DNA of 64,000 nucleotides from BOKV01 sp041397525 (GTDB lineage Bacteria; Pseudomonadota; Alphaproteobacteria; Rhizobiales; Rhizobiaceae). Shown piece after piece: positions 26,004-35,817 of this stretch (the first letter of the stretch is position 1; the number at the start of each line of letters is the position of its first letter). Position numbers and translations under genes: made by a program. The stretch spans positions 434,001-498,000 of the forward strand of contig JAWKWL010000003.1 in NCBI GenBank assembly GCA_041397525.1. The letters are read 5' to 3'. A model generated the notes under the pieces. It saw only the letters and a program-made list of their open reading frames with translations, made no database searches and was not told the DNA's origin.

Positions 26004-26870
26004 ATGGAATTCAGGAAACTCATTCCCTCGCGTTTTCGCAAGGGACAAACCGTCATTCCGGTGGTGCGGCTGACAGGGTCGATCATGCCTTCCGGCTCGC
26101 CCTTGCGCCAAAACCTGTCCCTTGCAGGCGTCGCACCGGCCCTTGAACGTGCCTTTTCGGTCAAGCGTGCGCCGGTCGTGGCGCTTTCCATCAATTCGCC
26201 CGGCGGCTCGCCGGTGCAGGCGCGGCTGATCTATTCGCGCATCCGCGAATTGGCCGACAGGAACGAAAAAGGGGTTCTGGTTTTTATTGAGGATGTGGCG
26301 GCATCAGGCGGTTACATGATCGCGCTTGCCGGCGATGAGATCATCGCGGATGAAACCTCGATTGTCGGCTCCATTGGCGTGGTTTCAGCGACCTTCGGTT
26401 TCGACAAGGCAATTGCCAAACTTGGGGTGGAACGGCGTGTCTACACGGCTGGCAAGAACAAGGTCATGCTTGACCCATTCCAGCCCGAAAAGGAGCGCGA
26501 TATTGAGCACCTCAAGGCCCTGCAGCTCGAAATCCACCAGGTATTCATCGATATGGTCAAGGCCCGGCGCGGTTCCCGGCTTGCTGATTCCGATGATCTG
26601 TTTACCGGCATGTTCTGGACCGGAGCGAAGGGCAGGGAGCTTGGCCTCGTCGATGGTTGCGGGCTGATGGCCCCGGTCTTGCGCGAGCGCTATGGCAAGG
26701 ACACGCAACTGAAACTGGTAACGCAGCCGCGCAGCCTGTTTGGCAGGGCGCAGCCGGGGGTCAGCGCTGGTCTAATGTCGGGCGTGGGGCAGGCACTGGC
26801 GGCAACGCTACCCGCTGCCGTGGCAGACGAAATGGAAGAGCGTGGCCTGTGGGCGCGGTACGGAATGTGA
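26004..26870 (+). CDS. S49 family signal-peptide peptidase (SohB/SppA type)
   Basis: Serine protease of the ClpP-like fold that degrades leftover signal peptides or membrane proteins. The 288-residue protein has the nucleophile Ser101 in EDVAASGGYMIAL and Lys153, 52 residues later (the Ser-Lys spacing known for SppA and SohB), in the AGKNKVMLDPF segment. INSPGGSP and SIVGSIGVVSA are also conserved. No strong N-terminal membrane helix is visible, unlike E. coli SohB, so it may be peripheral or cytosolic. It opens a long forward gene series. Confidence 0.92.
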   Translation: MEFRKLIPSRFRKGQTVIPVVRLTGSIMPSGSPLRQNLSLAGVAPALERAFSVKRAPVVALSINSPGGSPVQARLIYSRIRELADRNEKGVLVFIEDVAASGGYMIALAGDEIIADETSIVGSIGVVSATFGFDKAIAKLGVERRVYTAGKNKVMLDPFQPEKERDIEHLKALQLEIHQVFIDMVKARRGSRLADSDDLFTGMFWTGAKGRELGLVDGCGLMAPVLRERYGKDTQLKLVTQPRSLFGRAQPGVSAGLMSGVGQALAATLPAAVADEMEERGLWARYGM

Positions 26871-26905
26871 TCAACACCCGGTGACGGGAGGAAAGGGGTG
26901 ATAAA

Positions 26906-27100
26906 ATGCAGCTGATTGCACTGGGTCTCATCGGCTTGCTGGTCTGGTACGCCTGGCGCGCATTGCAACGCGAAATGGCCCGCATCAACAACGAGGTCCG
27001 CAAGGCCGAAAAACCGGGGGCACCGCCTTCGGTCGGTAAGGGAGACGTGACAATCCTGGAACCGGGTGAAGACGGCGTCTACCGGCCCAGGGGCGAGTGA
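26906..27100 (+). CDS. Small single-pass membrane protein
   Basis: A 64-residue protein: an N-terminal membrane helix (LIALGLIGLLVWYAWRAL) followed by a charged, proline-containing tail (EPGEDGVYRPRGE). It lies between the S49 peptidase and PhzF genes, 35 bases after the former, with a GGGGTG box. Similar small proteins next to this peptidase are common in rhizobia. I cannot assign a function. Confidence 0.75.
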   Translation: MQLIALGLIGLLVWYAWRALQREMARINNEVRKAEKPGAPPSVGKGDVTILEPGEDGVYRPRGE

Positions 27101-27106
27101 ACCGGG

Positions 27107-28024
27107 ATGGGTGATACCTTCAAGTTTCACACCGTTGATGTCTTCACGACAAGGCGGTTTGCCGGCAATCCGCTGGCAATTGTTGAGGCTGCCGATGCAT
27201 TGACGACAGTGCAGATGCAGACAATCGCCCGCGAGTTCAACTTGTCTGAAACCATCTTTGTCCAGACACCCGACAATGCCGCGCACACCGCCAAGGTTCG
27301 CATCTTTTTCCCGACCGCAGAAATACCGTTTGCCGGCCACCCAACAATTGGCTGCGCCATTCATCTTGCGCAAAAAGCCAATCCTGGTGACGGTGATTTC
27401 GAAACACTGGTCACGTTGGAGGAGGTTGCGGGGCTTGTACCGGTCAGGGTCTGGCAAAAGAACGGCGAGCCTGGCGCGCAATTCACCGCGCCTGTCATTC
27501 CCTTTGCCGGAAACGGTGATGTTCCGCCTTTGGAAATGGCAGCTTCCGCTCTTGGGATAGAAGTCGCTGATATCGGTTTTCCCGGGCATGATATTGCCCA
27601 GTGGCAGGGTGGTCCGACTTTCCTGTATGTACCGGTCAGGGATCTCGGCATCCTGAAAGCCGCAAGGCCTTGCGAGCCTTCCTGGTCGCAGATGATGGAA
27701 CTTTGCGGCGTCGACAGCGCCTATCTCTACACCCGTGATCCCTCGGCGATTGGCAAGGGTTTTCGTGCCCGGATGTTCTCGCCAACAGCCGGAATTCCCG
27801 AAGATCCGGCGACTGGTTCGGCTTCCGCCTTGCTGGCGGCCCAGCTTCTGGCCAGCGGTGAACTGACGGAAGGGCTGAACAGCTTCACCTTGAAACAGGG
27901 TTATGAAATGGGCCGCCCGTCGGACATAGGACTTGAAGTGGAGGTTGAGTCGGGCAAGCTTTCGGCGGTGCGCATAGCTGGCAGTTCGGTGAGGGTCAGC
28001 GAAGGGCATGTCGCGGTTGGCTGA
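27107..28024 (+). CDS. PhzF family isomerase/epimerase-like protein
   Basis: The 305-residue protein has the two-lobed diaminopimelate-epimerase-like fold of PhzF. Signatures are VDVFTTRRFAGNPLAIV at the start, the Glu in NLSETIFVQ that acts as the general acid/base in PhzF, FAGHPTIGCA and EDPATGSASALLA. The phenazine pathway is absent, so the substrate is unknown, as for most family members. It begins 6 bases after the preceding small gene. Confidence 0.9.
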   Translation: MGDTFKFHTVDVFTTRRFAGNPLAIVEAADALTTVQMQTIAREFNLSETIFVQTPDNAAHTAKVRIFFPTAEIPFAGHPTIGCAIHLAQKANPGDGDFETLVTLEEVAGLVPVRVWQKNGEPGAQFTAPVIPFAGNGDVPPLEMAASALGIEVADIGFPGHDIAQWQGGPTFLYVPVRDLGILKAARPCEPSWSQMMELCGVDSAYLYTRDPSAIGKGFRARMFSPTAGIPEDPATGSASALLAAQLLASGELTEGLNSFTLKQGYEMGRPSDIGLEVEVESGKLSAVRIAGSSVRVSEGHVAVG

Positions 28025-28117
28025 GACAATTGCCTGCAGGGGGCAGGTTCGGAGCTCCGCCCTTGACCCTGTTCCTCTTTTGCGGCATGCCACAGCCAAT
28101 TCTGCGAGGCTCGACCG

Positions 28118-29062
28118 ATGAACGCTCCCCTTCCGCCACACATGCATCCTACCCGCTCCTTTCAGGGGCTGATCCTGACCTTGCACAATTACTGGGCGCA
28201 ATATGGCTGCCTCATCCTGCAGCCCTATGACATGGAAGTCGGCGCCGGCACCTTTCATCCTGCAACCACCTTGCGCGCATTGGGGCCGAAACGCTGGAAT
28301 GCCGCCTATGTCCAGCCGTCGCGTCGCCCGACCGATGGCCGATATGGCGAAAACCCCAACCGGTTGCAGCATTATTACCAGTACCAGGTGTTGCTGAAGC
28401 CATCGCCGCCTGATCTGCAGGAGCTTTATCTCGGTTCGCTCTACGCCATTGGCATCGACCCGAAACTGCACGACATCCGCTTCGTTGAGGATGACTGGGA
28501 GAGTCCGACCCTGGGTGCCTGGGGTCTGGGCTGGGAAGTCTGGTGCGATGGCATGGAAGTGTCGCAGTTTACCTATTTCCAGCAGGTCTGCGGCTTCGAA
28601 TGTTCGCCCGTAGCCGGCGAACTGACCTATGGTCTTGAGCGGCTGGCAATGTATGTGCAGGATGTCGACAACGTCTATGACCTCAATTTCAATGGCCGTG
28701 ACGGCAATGAAAAGGTCACCTATGGCGAGGTCTTCCAGCAGACCGAACGCGAATATTCCCGTTGGAATTTCGACGTGGCCGATACCGCAACCCTGCTGCG
28801 CCATTTCGAGGACGCAGAGCGGGAATGCAACAACATCCTGTCGCGCGAGGATATTGACCCCAAGACTGGCAAGCACATCGTCATGGCGCATCCCGCCTAT
28901 GACCAGGCGATCAAGGCCAGCCACTGCTTCAACCTGCTGGATGCAAGGGGCGTGATCTCCGTTACCGAGCGCCAGAGCTACATCCTGCGCGTGCGCACCT
29001 TGGCCAAGGCTTGCGGTGAGGCTTTTCTGAAAACCGAAGCCGGTGGGGCGCTGGTCGGCTGA
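28118..29062 (+). CDS. glyQ: Glycyl-tRNA synthetase, alpha subunit
   Basis: Catalytic subunit of the bacterial alpha2beta2 GlyRS: binds ATP and glycine and makes the aminoacyl-adenylate. The 314-residue protein shows canonical segments including MHPTRSFQGLILTLHNYW, DMEVGAGTFHPATTLRALG, YVQPSRRPTDGRYGENPN and the LGWEVWCDGMEVSQFTYFQQ region. The partner subunit glyS is 3 kb downstream, with three unrelated genes between them. ATG 28118 has a GAGG box; ATG 28142 would also be workable. Confidence 0.98.
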   Translation: MNAPLPPHMHPTRSFQGLILTLHNYWAQYGCLILQPYDMEVGAGTFHPATTLRALGPKRWNAAYVQPSRRPTDGRYGENPNRLQHYYQYQVLLKPSPPDLQELYLGSLYAIGIDPKLHDIRFVEDDWESPTLGAWGLGWEVWCDGMEVSQFTYFQQVCGFECSPVAGELTYGLERLAMYVQDVDNVYDLNFNGRDGNEKVTYGEVFQQTEREYSRWNFDVADTATLLRHFEDAERECNNILSREDIDPKTGKHIVMAHPAYDQAIKASHCFNLLDARGVISVTERQSYILRVRTLAKACGEAFLKTEAGGALVG

Positions 29063-29140
29063 AGGAACATTTCTTTCCGATTGTCACAATGCCATGGGTT
29101 CAGTTAGAGTGAGGGTCAGGGGCAAAACTGGAGACAATCC

Positions 29141-29701
29141 ATGACTGGCCTGATCATTCTGGCGATTCTCGCTGCAATCGTCCTCTATGGCATCGCCATT
29201 TACAACTCGCTGGTGAAGAACCGGCAGATGGTGGGCGAAGGCTGGAGCGGCATCGACGTGCAGCTCAAGCGGCGCGCTGACCTCATTCCCAATCTGCTGG
29301 AATCGGTCAAGGGCTACATGTCCCATGAAAAGGGCGTGCTGGAAGAAGTCACGAAATTGCGCACCCAGTCGATGAATGCCACGGGCGCAACACCTGCTGA
29401 AAGGGGTGCAATCGAAGGCGCCCTGTCAGGTGCACTCGGCAAATTGATGGCGGTTGCGGAAAATTACCCCGACCTCAAGGCCAGCCAGAATTTCGTTGAA
29501 TTCCAGAATGCGCTGGAAGAGACCGAAAACGAGATTTCACTGGCGCGACGCTACTACAATGGTGCGGCCCGCAATCTCAACATCGCCGTTGAATCCTTCC
29601 CCTCCAACCTGATTGCCAGCCGTTTCGGATTTGAAAAGGCCGAGTTCTTCGAGATCGAGGACAAGGCGGACCGCGCTGTTCCCAAAGTATCGTTCCAGTA
29701 G
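29141..29701 (+). CDS. LemA family protein
   Basis: A 186-residue protein with an N-terminal membrane helix (LIILAILAAIVLYGIAIYNSL) and a helical cytosolic or periplasmic domain typical of LemA (NRQMVGEGWSGIDVQLKRRADLI in pieces, ENEISLARRYYNGAARNLN). The role of LemA proteins is unclear; they often pair with a DUF2207/TPM membrane protein, as happens here 9 bases downstream. Confidence 0.93.
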   Translation: MTGLIILAILAAIVLYGIAIYNSLVKNRQMVGEGWSGIDVQLKRRADLIPNLLESVKGYMSHEKGVLEEVTKLRTQSMNATGATPAERGAIEGALSGALGKLMAVAENYPDLKASQNFVEFQNALEETENEISLARRYYNGAARNLNIAVESFPSNLIASRFGFEKAEFFEIEDKADRAVPKVSFQ

Positions 29702-29710
29702 GAGCGTGTC

Positions 29711-31660
<1,950 letters not shown>

Positions 31661-31751
31661 TTTGCTGCAACGCAGTGTTCACCAATTACCATCATTGAAG
31701 CCGGCTTCTCCCGTGCTAGTTATGGTTCATCACAAACACAGGGGGTGAATC

Positions 31752-31991
31752 ATGACCAAAGGTGCGGTAGCAGCAAAACAGCCAATGCCGATCGAAGTGG
31801 AAGCCGGCAAGGCCTATTTCTGGTGTTCATGCGGCCAGTCAAAGAGCCAGCCTTTCTGCGATGGTTCGCACAAGGGCAGCGAATTTTCTCCGGTGAAATG
31901 GGAGGCTAGGGAAAGCGGCACCAAATGGTTTTGCGCCTGCAAGCAGACTTCCAACGCACCGTTCTGCGACGGCTCGCACAAGGGCCTCTGA
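31752..31991 (+). CDS. CDGSH-type iron-sulfur protein with two motifs
   Basis: A 79-residue protein with two tandem CDGSH motifs, each binding a 2Fe-2S cluster with three Cys and one His. The first uses Cys25, Cys27, Cys36 and His40; the second uses Cys61, Cys63, Cys72 and His76. This tandem arrangement is the MitoNEET/Miner2-like bacterial form and suggests redox or iron-sulfur handling. No membrane anchor is seen. A GGGGGTG box precedes the ATG. It sits between the DUF2207 gene and glyS. Confidence 0.93.
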   Translation: MTKGAVAAKQPMPIEVEAGKAYFWCSCGQSKSQPFCDGSHKGSEFSPVKWEARESGTKWFCACKQTSNAPFCDGSHKGL

Positions 31992-32070
31992 ATACTACTG
32001 ATTTTGCTCCAGACCGGGTGACTTTGATCCCACTTCTTGGTATTGCGCGCTTCAATCATTGGAGCGCGTA

Positions 32071-34269
32071 ATGCCTGATCTTCTGCTTGAGCTGTTTTCC
32101 GAGGAAATTCCCGCCCGCATGCAAAGGAGGGCGGCCGGGGACTTGCGCCAGCGCATCACCAATGCGCTGGTGGATGCCGGGCTGACCTATGAAGGCGCGA
32201 AGGAATATTGGACACCGCGCCGTCTTGTTCTCGACATACGTGGCCTGACTGCGCGCTCTGCCGACATTCGCGAAGAGAAAAAGGGGCCGCGCACCGATGC
32301 TCCGCAGCAGGCGATTGACGGCTTTCTGCGTGGCGCAGGCCTTTCTTCGATTGACGAGGCGACCATCCAGACGGACCCGAAGAAAGGCTCGTTCTATGTT
32401 GCGGTGATCGCCAGGCCCGGACGCGACGCGAAGGATATCATCGCCGAGGCGCTTCCATCCATCATCCGCGAATTCCCGTGGCCCAAATCCATGCGCTGGG
32501 GCGAAGCATCGCGCGAGCCGAGATCGCTGCGCTGGGTTCGCCCGTTGCAATCCATTGTCTGCACCTTCGGACCTGAAACCGAAGAGCCGGAAGTGATCCC
32601 GTTTGAGGTTGACGGGCTTGTCGCGGGTAATGTCACGCGCGGCCATCGCTTCATGTCACCTGACGCCTTCACCGTGAAGCGTTTCGACGACTATGCCGCC
32701 AAACTCGAAGCGGCAAAGGTCGTGCTCGACGCAGAACGCCGCAAGGAAATCATCGCGAGTGACGCCCGCAATCTCGCATTCGCGCAAGGCTTCGAACTGG
32801 TCGAGGATGAAGGCCTGCTCGAAGAGGTGGCAGGCCTCGTGGAATGGCCGGTCGTGCTGATGGGCGAATTCGAGGAGGCCTATCTCGATCTGCCCGACGA
32901 GGTGACACGGCTCACCATCCGCGAAAACCAGAAATGTTTTGTCCTGAAGGCGCTGGGCAGCGAAAAGCTGGTCAACCGTTTCATGCTGGTTTCGAATGTC
33001 ATTCCGTCTGATGGCGGCAAGGAGATCGCGCGCGGCAACGGCAAGGTCGTTCGCGCCCGCCTGTCCGATGCCCGCTTCTTCTGGGAAAGCGATCTGCAAA
33101 TTGCGAAATCAGCCAACGGCTTCGACAAGTGGATCGGCAATCTCGACACCGTGACCTTCCACGCAAAGCTCGGTTCGCAGGGTGAGCGAGTGAAGCGCAT
33201 TGTCGAACTTGCCGGTGAACTGGCAGAAATCACCGGTGCTGACGTTGAAAAGGCAAAACGTGCTGCATTCCTCGCCAAGGCGGATTTGCAATCGGCCATG
33301 GTGTTCGAATTTCCCGAATTGCAAGGCCGCATGGGCAGGCTTTATGCCGAAGCCGCAGGCGAGAATGATGCCGTCGCACTTGCGATTGAAGAACATTACA
33401 AGCCGCTTGGCCCGACTGATGACGTTCCGTCCAATCCGGTTTCGGTCACCGTGGCGCTTGCTGACAAGCTCGACACGCTGGTTGGCTTCTGGGCCATCGA
33501 CGAAAAACCGACCGGCTCGAAAGACCCCTATGCGCTGCGCCGCGCCGCGCTTGGGGTGATACGTCTGGTGATCGAGAACGGGGTGCGGCTTGGCCTGACC
33601 ACAATAATCAAGGCCGTTTATGCTTTGATGCCTAGCCATGCTCCCGGCAACACGGCAGAAAAAGTGGAAGCCGACCTCCTTTCCTTCTTCCATGACCGCC
33701 TGAAAGTCTTCCTCAAGGATCGCGGTATCCGCCATGACGTGATTGACGCCGTGCTTTCGAATGGCCACCAAGCCGCCGAAGAGGCGGCCGCGCCTGATGG
33801 CGCGCCCTCGCGGAGCCGTGGCGAAGCCACTGGCGTGAGCGCAAACAACGATGATCTGCTCATCATCTCGCTAAAGGCCGCAGCCTTGCAAAAACTGCTT
33901 GATACCGAGGACGGCACCAACCTTGTCCAGGGTTACAAGCGTGCTGCAAACATTCTCGCAGCCGAGGAAAAGAAGGGCACGAAAGTCGCTGCCAGCGTAT
34001 CGCCGGAACTGTTCGCCGGTGAAGAGGAGCGCGCCTTGTTCGAGACATTGGGCGACGTGGAATTGCTGGCGGGTGAAGCCATCGGTGCCGAAAATTTCGA
34101 GGCGGCCATGACAAGGCTCGCAAGCCTGCGCGCACCCAATGACGCCTTTTTTGAGAAGGTGCTTGTCAATGATCCCGATGAGGCCGTCCGCGCCAACCGT
34201 CTGGCTTTGCTTGCCCGTATTCGCGCGGCAACGGCCACCGTTGCCGATTTCTCGAAGATAAGCGGCTGA
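32071..34269 (+). CDS. glyS: Glycyl-tRNA synthetase, beta subunit
   Basis: Beta subunit of GlyRS, binding tRNA and editing or positioning it for the alpha subunit. The 732-residue protein begins MPDLLLELFSEEIPARMQ and includes FVLKALGSEKLVNRFMLVSN, DARFFWESDLQ and DKLDTLVGFWAI, all typical. A stretch at about residues 570-592 is Ala-, Gly-, Ser- and Arg-rich and looks like an insertion. The ATG at 32071 is used because GGAGCG lies just upstream; a TTG at 32059 is also in frame. Confidence 0.97.
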   Translation: MPDLLLELFSEEIPARMQRRAAGDLRQRITNALVDAGLTYEGAKEYWTPRRLVLDIRGLTARSADIREEKKGPRTDAPQQAIDGFLRGAGLSSIDEATIQTDPKKGSFYVAVIARPGRDAKDIIAEALPSIIREFPWPKSMRWGEASREPRSLRWVRPLQSIVCTFGPETEEPEVIPFEVDGLVAGNVTRGHRFMSPDAFTVKRFDDYAAKLEAAKVVLDAERRKEIIASDARNLAFAQGFELVEDEGLLEEVAGLVEWPVVLMGEFEEAYLDLPDEVTRLTIRENQKCFVLKALGSEKLVNRFMLVSNVIPSDGGKEIARGNGKVVRARLSDARFFWESDLQIAKSANGFDKWIGNLDTVTFHAKLGSQGERVKRIVELAGELAEITGADVEKAKRAAFLAKADLQSAMVFEFPELQGRMGRLYAEAAGENDAVALAIEEHYKPLGPTDDVPSNPVSVTVALADKLDTLVGFWAIDEKPTGSKDPYALRRAALGVIRLVIENGVRLGLTTIIKAVYALMPSHAPGNTAEKVEADLLSFFHDRLKVFLKDRGIRHDVIDAVLSNGHQAAEEAAAPDGAPSRSRGEATGVSANNDDLLIISLKAAALQKLLDTEDGTNLVQGYKRAANILAAEEKKGTKVAASVSPELFAGEEERALFETLGDVELLAGEAIGAENFEAAMTRLASLRAPNDAFFEKVLVNDPDEAVRANRLALLARIRAATATVADFSKISG

Positions 34270-34270
34270 T

Positions 34271-34286
34271 CGCTAAAATTTTAGCG
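34271..34286. promoter_or_regulatory. Perfect 16-base palindrome after glyS
   Basis: CGCTAAAATTTTAGCG is fully self-complementary and starts one base after the glyS stop codon. It has no loop and no T tract beyond its centre, so an operator for the small gene 68 bases downstream is as likely as a terminator. It is AT-rich in its core, unlike its surroundings. Confidence 0.4.
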
Positions 34287-34354
34287 CTGTCATTACGAGG
34301 TTTGTTTCCGTTTGTGTGCCAGTATCCTCCCAAGATGTTGAAACGGGGGATATC

Positions 34355-34597
34355 ATGTCTACAAAAGTTTACGGCAAGGTTGCAGCAAAGCGCTCGATTT
34401 CCGAGAACGGCCCTGTGCGCCATGTGCTTGTTTCTGTGCTGATCCTTTTCGGCCTGATCGGCGGCTACATGTCGTGGAAGGCACTCTTTGCGTTGGATCC
34501 TGTTGTATCCGGCCTTTATTCGGTGCTTGCCATGGTCGCCTTTTGGGGCACCTGGGCTCTCTACCGCAATAGCAAGGACGCAGAAACGGCCGAATAG
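34355..34597 (+). CDS. Small two-helix membrane protein
   Basis: An 80-residue protein with a basic N terminus and two hydrophobic helices (HVLVSVLILFGLIGGYMSW and VSGLYSVLAMVAFWGTWALY), followed by a short acidic tail. ATG 34355 has GGGGG about 6 bases upstream; the extension to 34316 lacks a ribosome site. I do not recognise the family. It converges on the CopD-like gene, with one base between their ends. Confidence 0.7.
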   Translation: MSTKVYGKVAAKRSISENGPVRHVLVSVLILFGLIGGYMSWKALFALDPVVSGLYSVLAMVAFWGTWALYRNSKDAETAE

Positions 34598-34598
34598 G

Positions 34599-35012
34599 CT
34601 ACCCGAACACCAGTACAGCCAGAATGACGGTGGTGAGGAAACTCGCCGCCGCAATCACGTGAACATTGGCGAGCCATGTTGGCGGGCCACCGCGCCGCGC
34701 CCAACTGGACGCCATGAAATTCACGAACAGGATTATGGCGAGCAACAGCAGTGCAAGGCCGATCTTTGCATGAAAGGCAAAGCCGGGAACCCAGCCATGG
34801 TGCATCACTGTCATCAGCAATCCGGTAACCCACAAGGTGACAATGGCTCCGAGCGCGGTAACGCGATAGAGCTTGCGCAGCATGTTGGTGAATCCCGGCG
34901 CATCAAGGTCATGCGGACCCTTTGATAGCATCAGATAGACATTGCCGAGGCTCGATACCGACCCGAAAGCCAGCGCCAGCAGGTGCAGCATTTTCAGCAC
35001 GATGAAAGTCAT
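34599..35012 (-). CDS. Four-helix membrane protein, CopD/HemJ-like
   Basis: A 137-residue protein with four hydrophobic helices. The first contains a histidine (VLKMLHLLALAFGS), and HHGWVPGFAFHAKIGLALL carries more histidines next to a helix start. This recalls CopD and HemJ-like proteins, which use such His residues for haem or copper, but I could not assign a family with confidence. It overlaps the enoyl-CoA hydratase stop by four bases (ATGA), so the two are coupled. Confidence 0.65.
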   Translation of the reverse strand: MTFIVLKMLHLLALAFGSVSSLGNVYLMLSKGPHDLDAPGFTNMLRKLYRVTALGAIVTLWVTGLLMTVMHHGWVPGFAFHAKIGLALLLLAIILFVNFMASSWARRGGPPTWLANVHVIAAASFLTTVILAVLVFG

Positions 35013-35812
35013 TGGCCGTCCTTTTGAACATTGTTGAAAGAGCCGTGACGACCCTGGCCAGTGGCAAACCGCGTCGCCCCAGAAACCGTTTCACCGCTGG
35101 AAATGGTCTTCATTCCAAGTACCGTTTCATGCCGGATTGCTGCTTCCGTGTCGAGGCTCCACTGGTCGAGCACGGATTGCCGGTCATTGCGCATGCAGGT
35201 TTGCGGAAACGCGGCAATCTCCTTTGCAAGTTCAAGCGCAACCATCAGTGCCTGACCCGCTGGCGCAAGCCGGTTCGCAAGCCCGATGGCGAAGGCTTCA
35301 TCGGCTGCAACCGGCCTCCCGGTCAGGATCAGGTCCATCGCGCGCGACTGCCCGATCAAACGCGGCAGGCGTATGGTTCCCATGTCGATCAGCGGTACGC
35401 CAAAACGGCGGCAAAATATGCCCATCACCGCGTTGTCTGCCATCACGCGCAGATCGCACCACAAGGCGAGTTCCATGCCGCCGGCTACCGCATGGCCTTC
35501 GATTGCGGCAATTACCGGTTTTGACAATTGCAGGCGGGAAATGCCCATCGGTGCAAGCGTGCCAACGCCGCCATCCTCCAGCGGATTGCCGCCATCGCCT
35601 TCGGATAACGCCTTGAGATCAGCGCCAGCGCAAAACCCACCGCCATTGCCGGTCAGGATCGCGACATCATGCGCTTCGCTGGCATCGAATTCTAGGAAGG
35701 CAGCATGAAGCGCCCGGGCGGTCTCGCCATTGACGGCATTGCGTCGATCCGGCCTGTCAATCGCGATCACCCGGATCCGGCCATGGTCAGTGATGGCAAT
35801 GGTTCCAGCCAT
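35009..35812 (-). CDS. Enoyl-CoA hydratase/isomerase family protein
   Basis: A 267-residue crotonase-fold protein. The oxyanion-hole segments GGFCAGADLKAL and IEGHAVAGGMELAL are present. The Glu equivalents of the rat hydratase pair are not both obvious: FGVPLIDMGTIRLPRL replaces the usual FxxPExxxG with an Asp, so it may be an isomerase or thioesterase-like member rather than a true hydratase. ATG 35812 follows the purD stop by 5 bases. The context (purD upstream, membrane protein downstream) gives no pathway clue. Confidence 0.88.
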   Translation of the reverse strand: MAGTIAITDHGRIRVIAIDRPDRRNAVNGETARALHAAFLEFDASEAHDVAILTGNGGGFCAGADLKALSEGDGGNPLEDGGVGTLAPMGISRLQLSKPVIAAIEGHAVAGGMELALWCDLRVMADNAVMGIFCRRFGVPLIDMGTIRLPRLIGQSRAMDLILTGRPVAADEAFAIGLANRLAPAGQALMVALELAKEIAAFPQTCMRNDRQSVLDQWSLDTEAAIRHETVLGMKTISSGETVSGATRFATGQGRHGSFNNVQKDGQ

Positions 35813-35817
35813 GGTGC

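Noticed and set aside
28030..28050. Hairpin after the PhzF-like gene as a terminator
   Set aside because: The 5-bp stem lacks a T tract; no convincing terminator.
26690..28924. 744-residue reverse-strand open frame
   Set aside because: It lies antisense to the S49 peptidase end, PhzF and glyQ genes, which all have clear family motifs. Long antisense frames are expected in high-GC DNA, and its translation resembles no protein.
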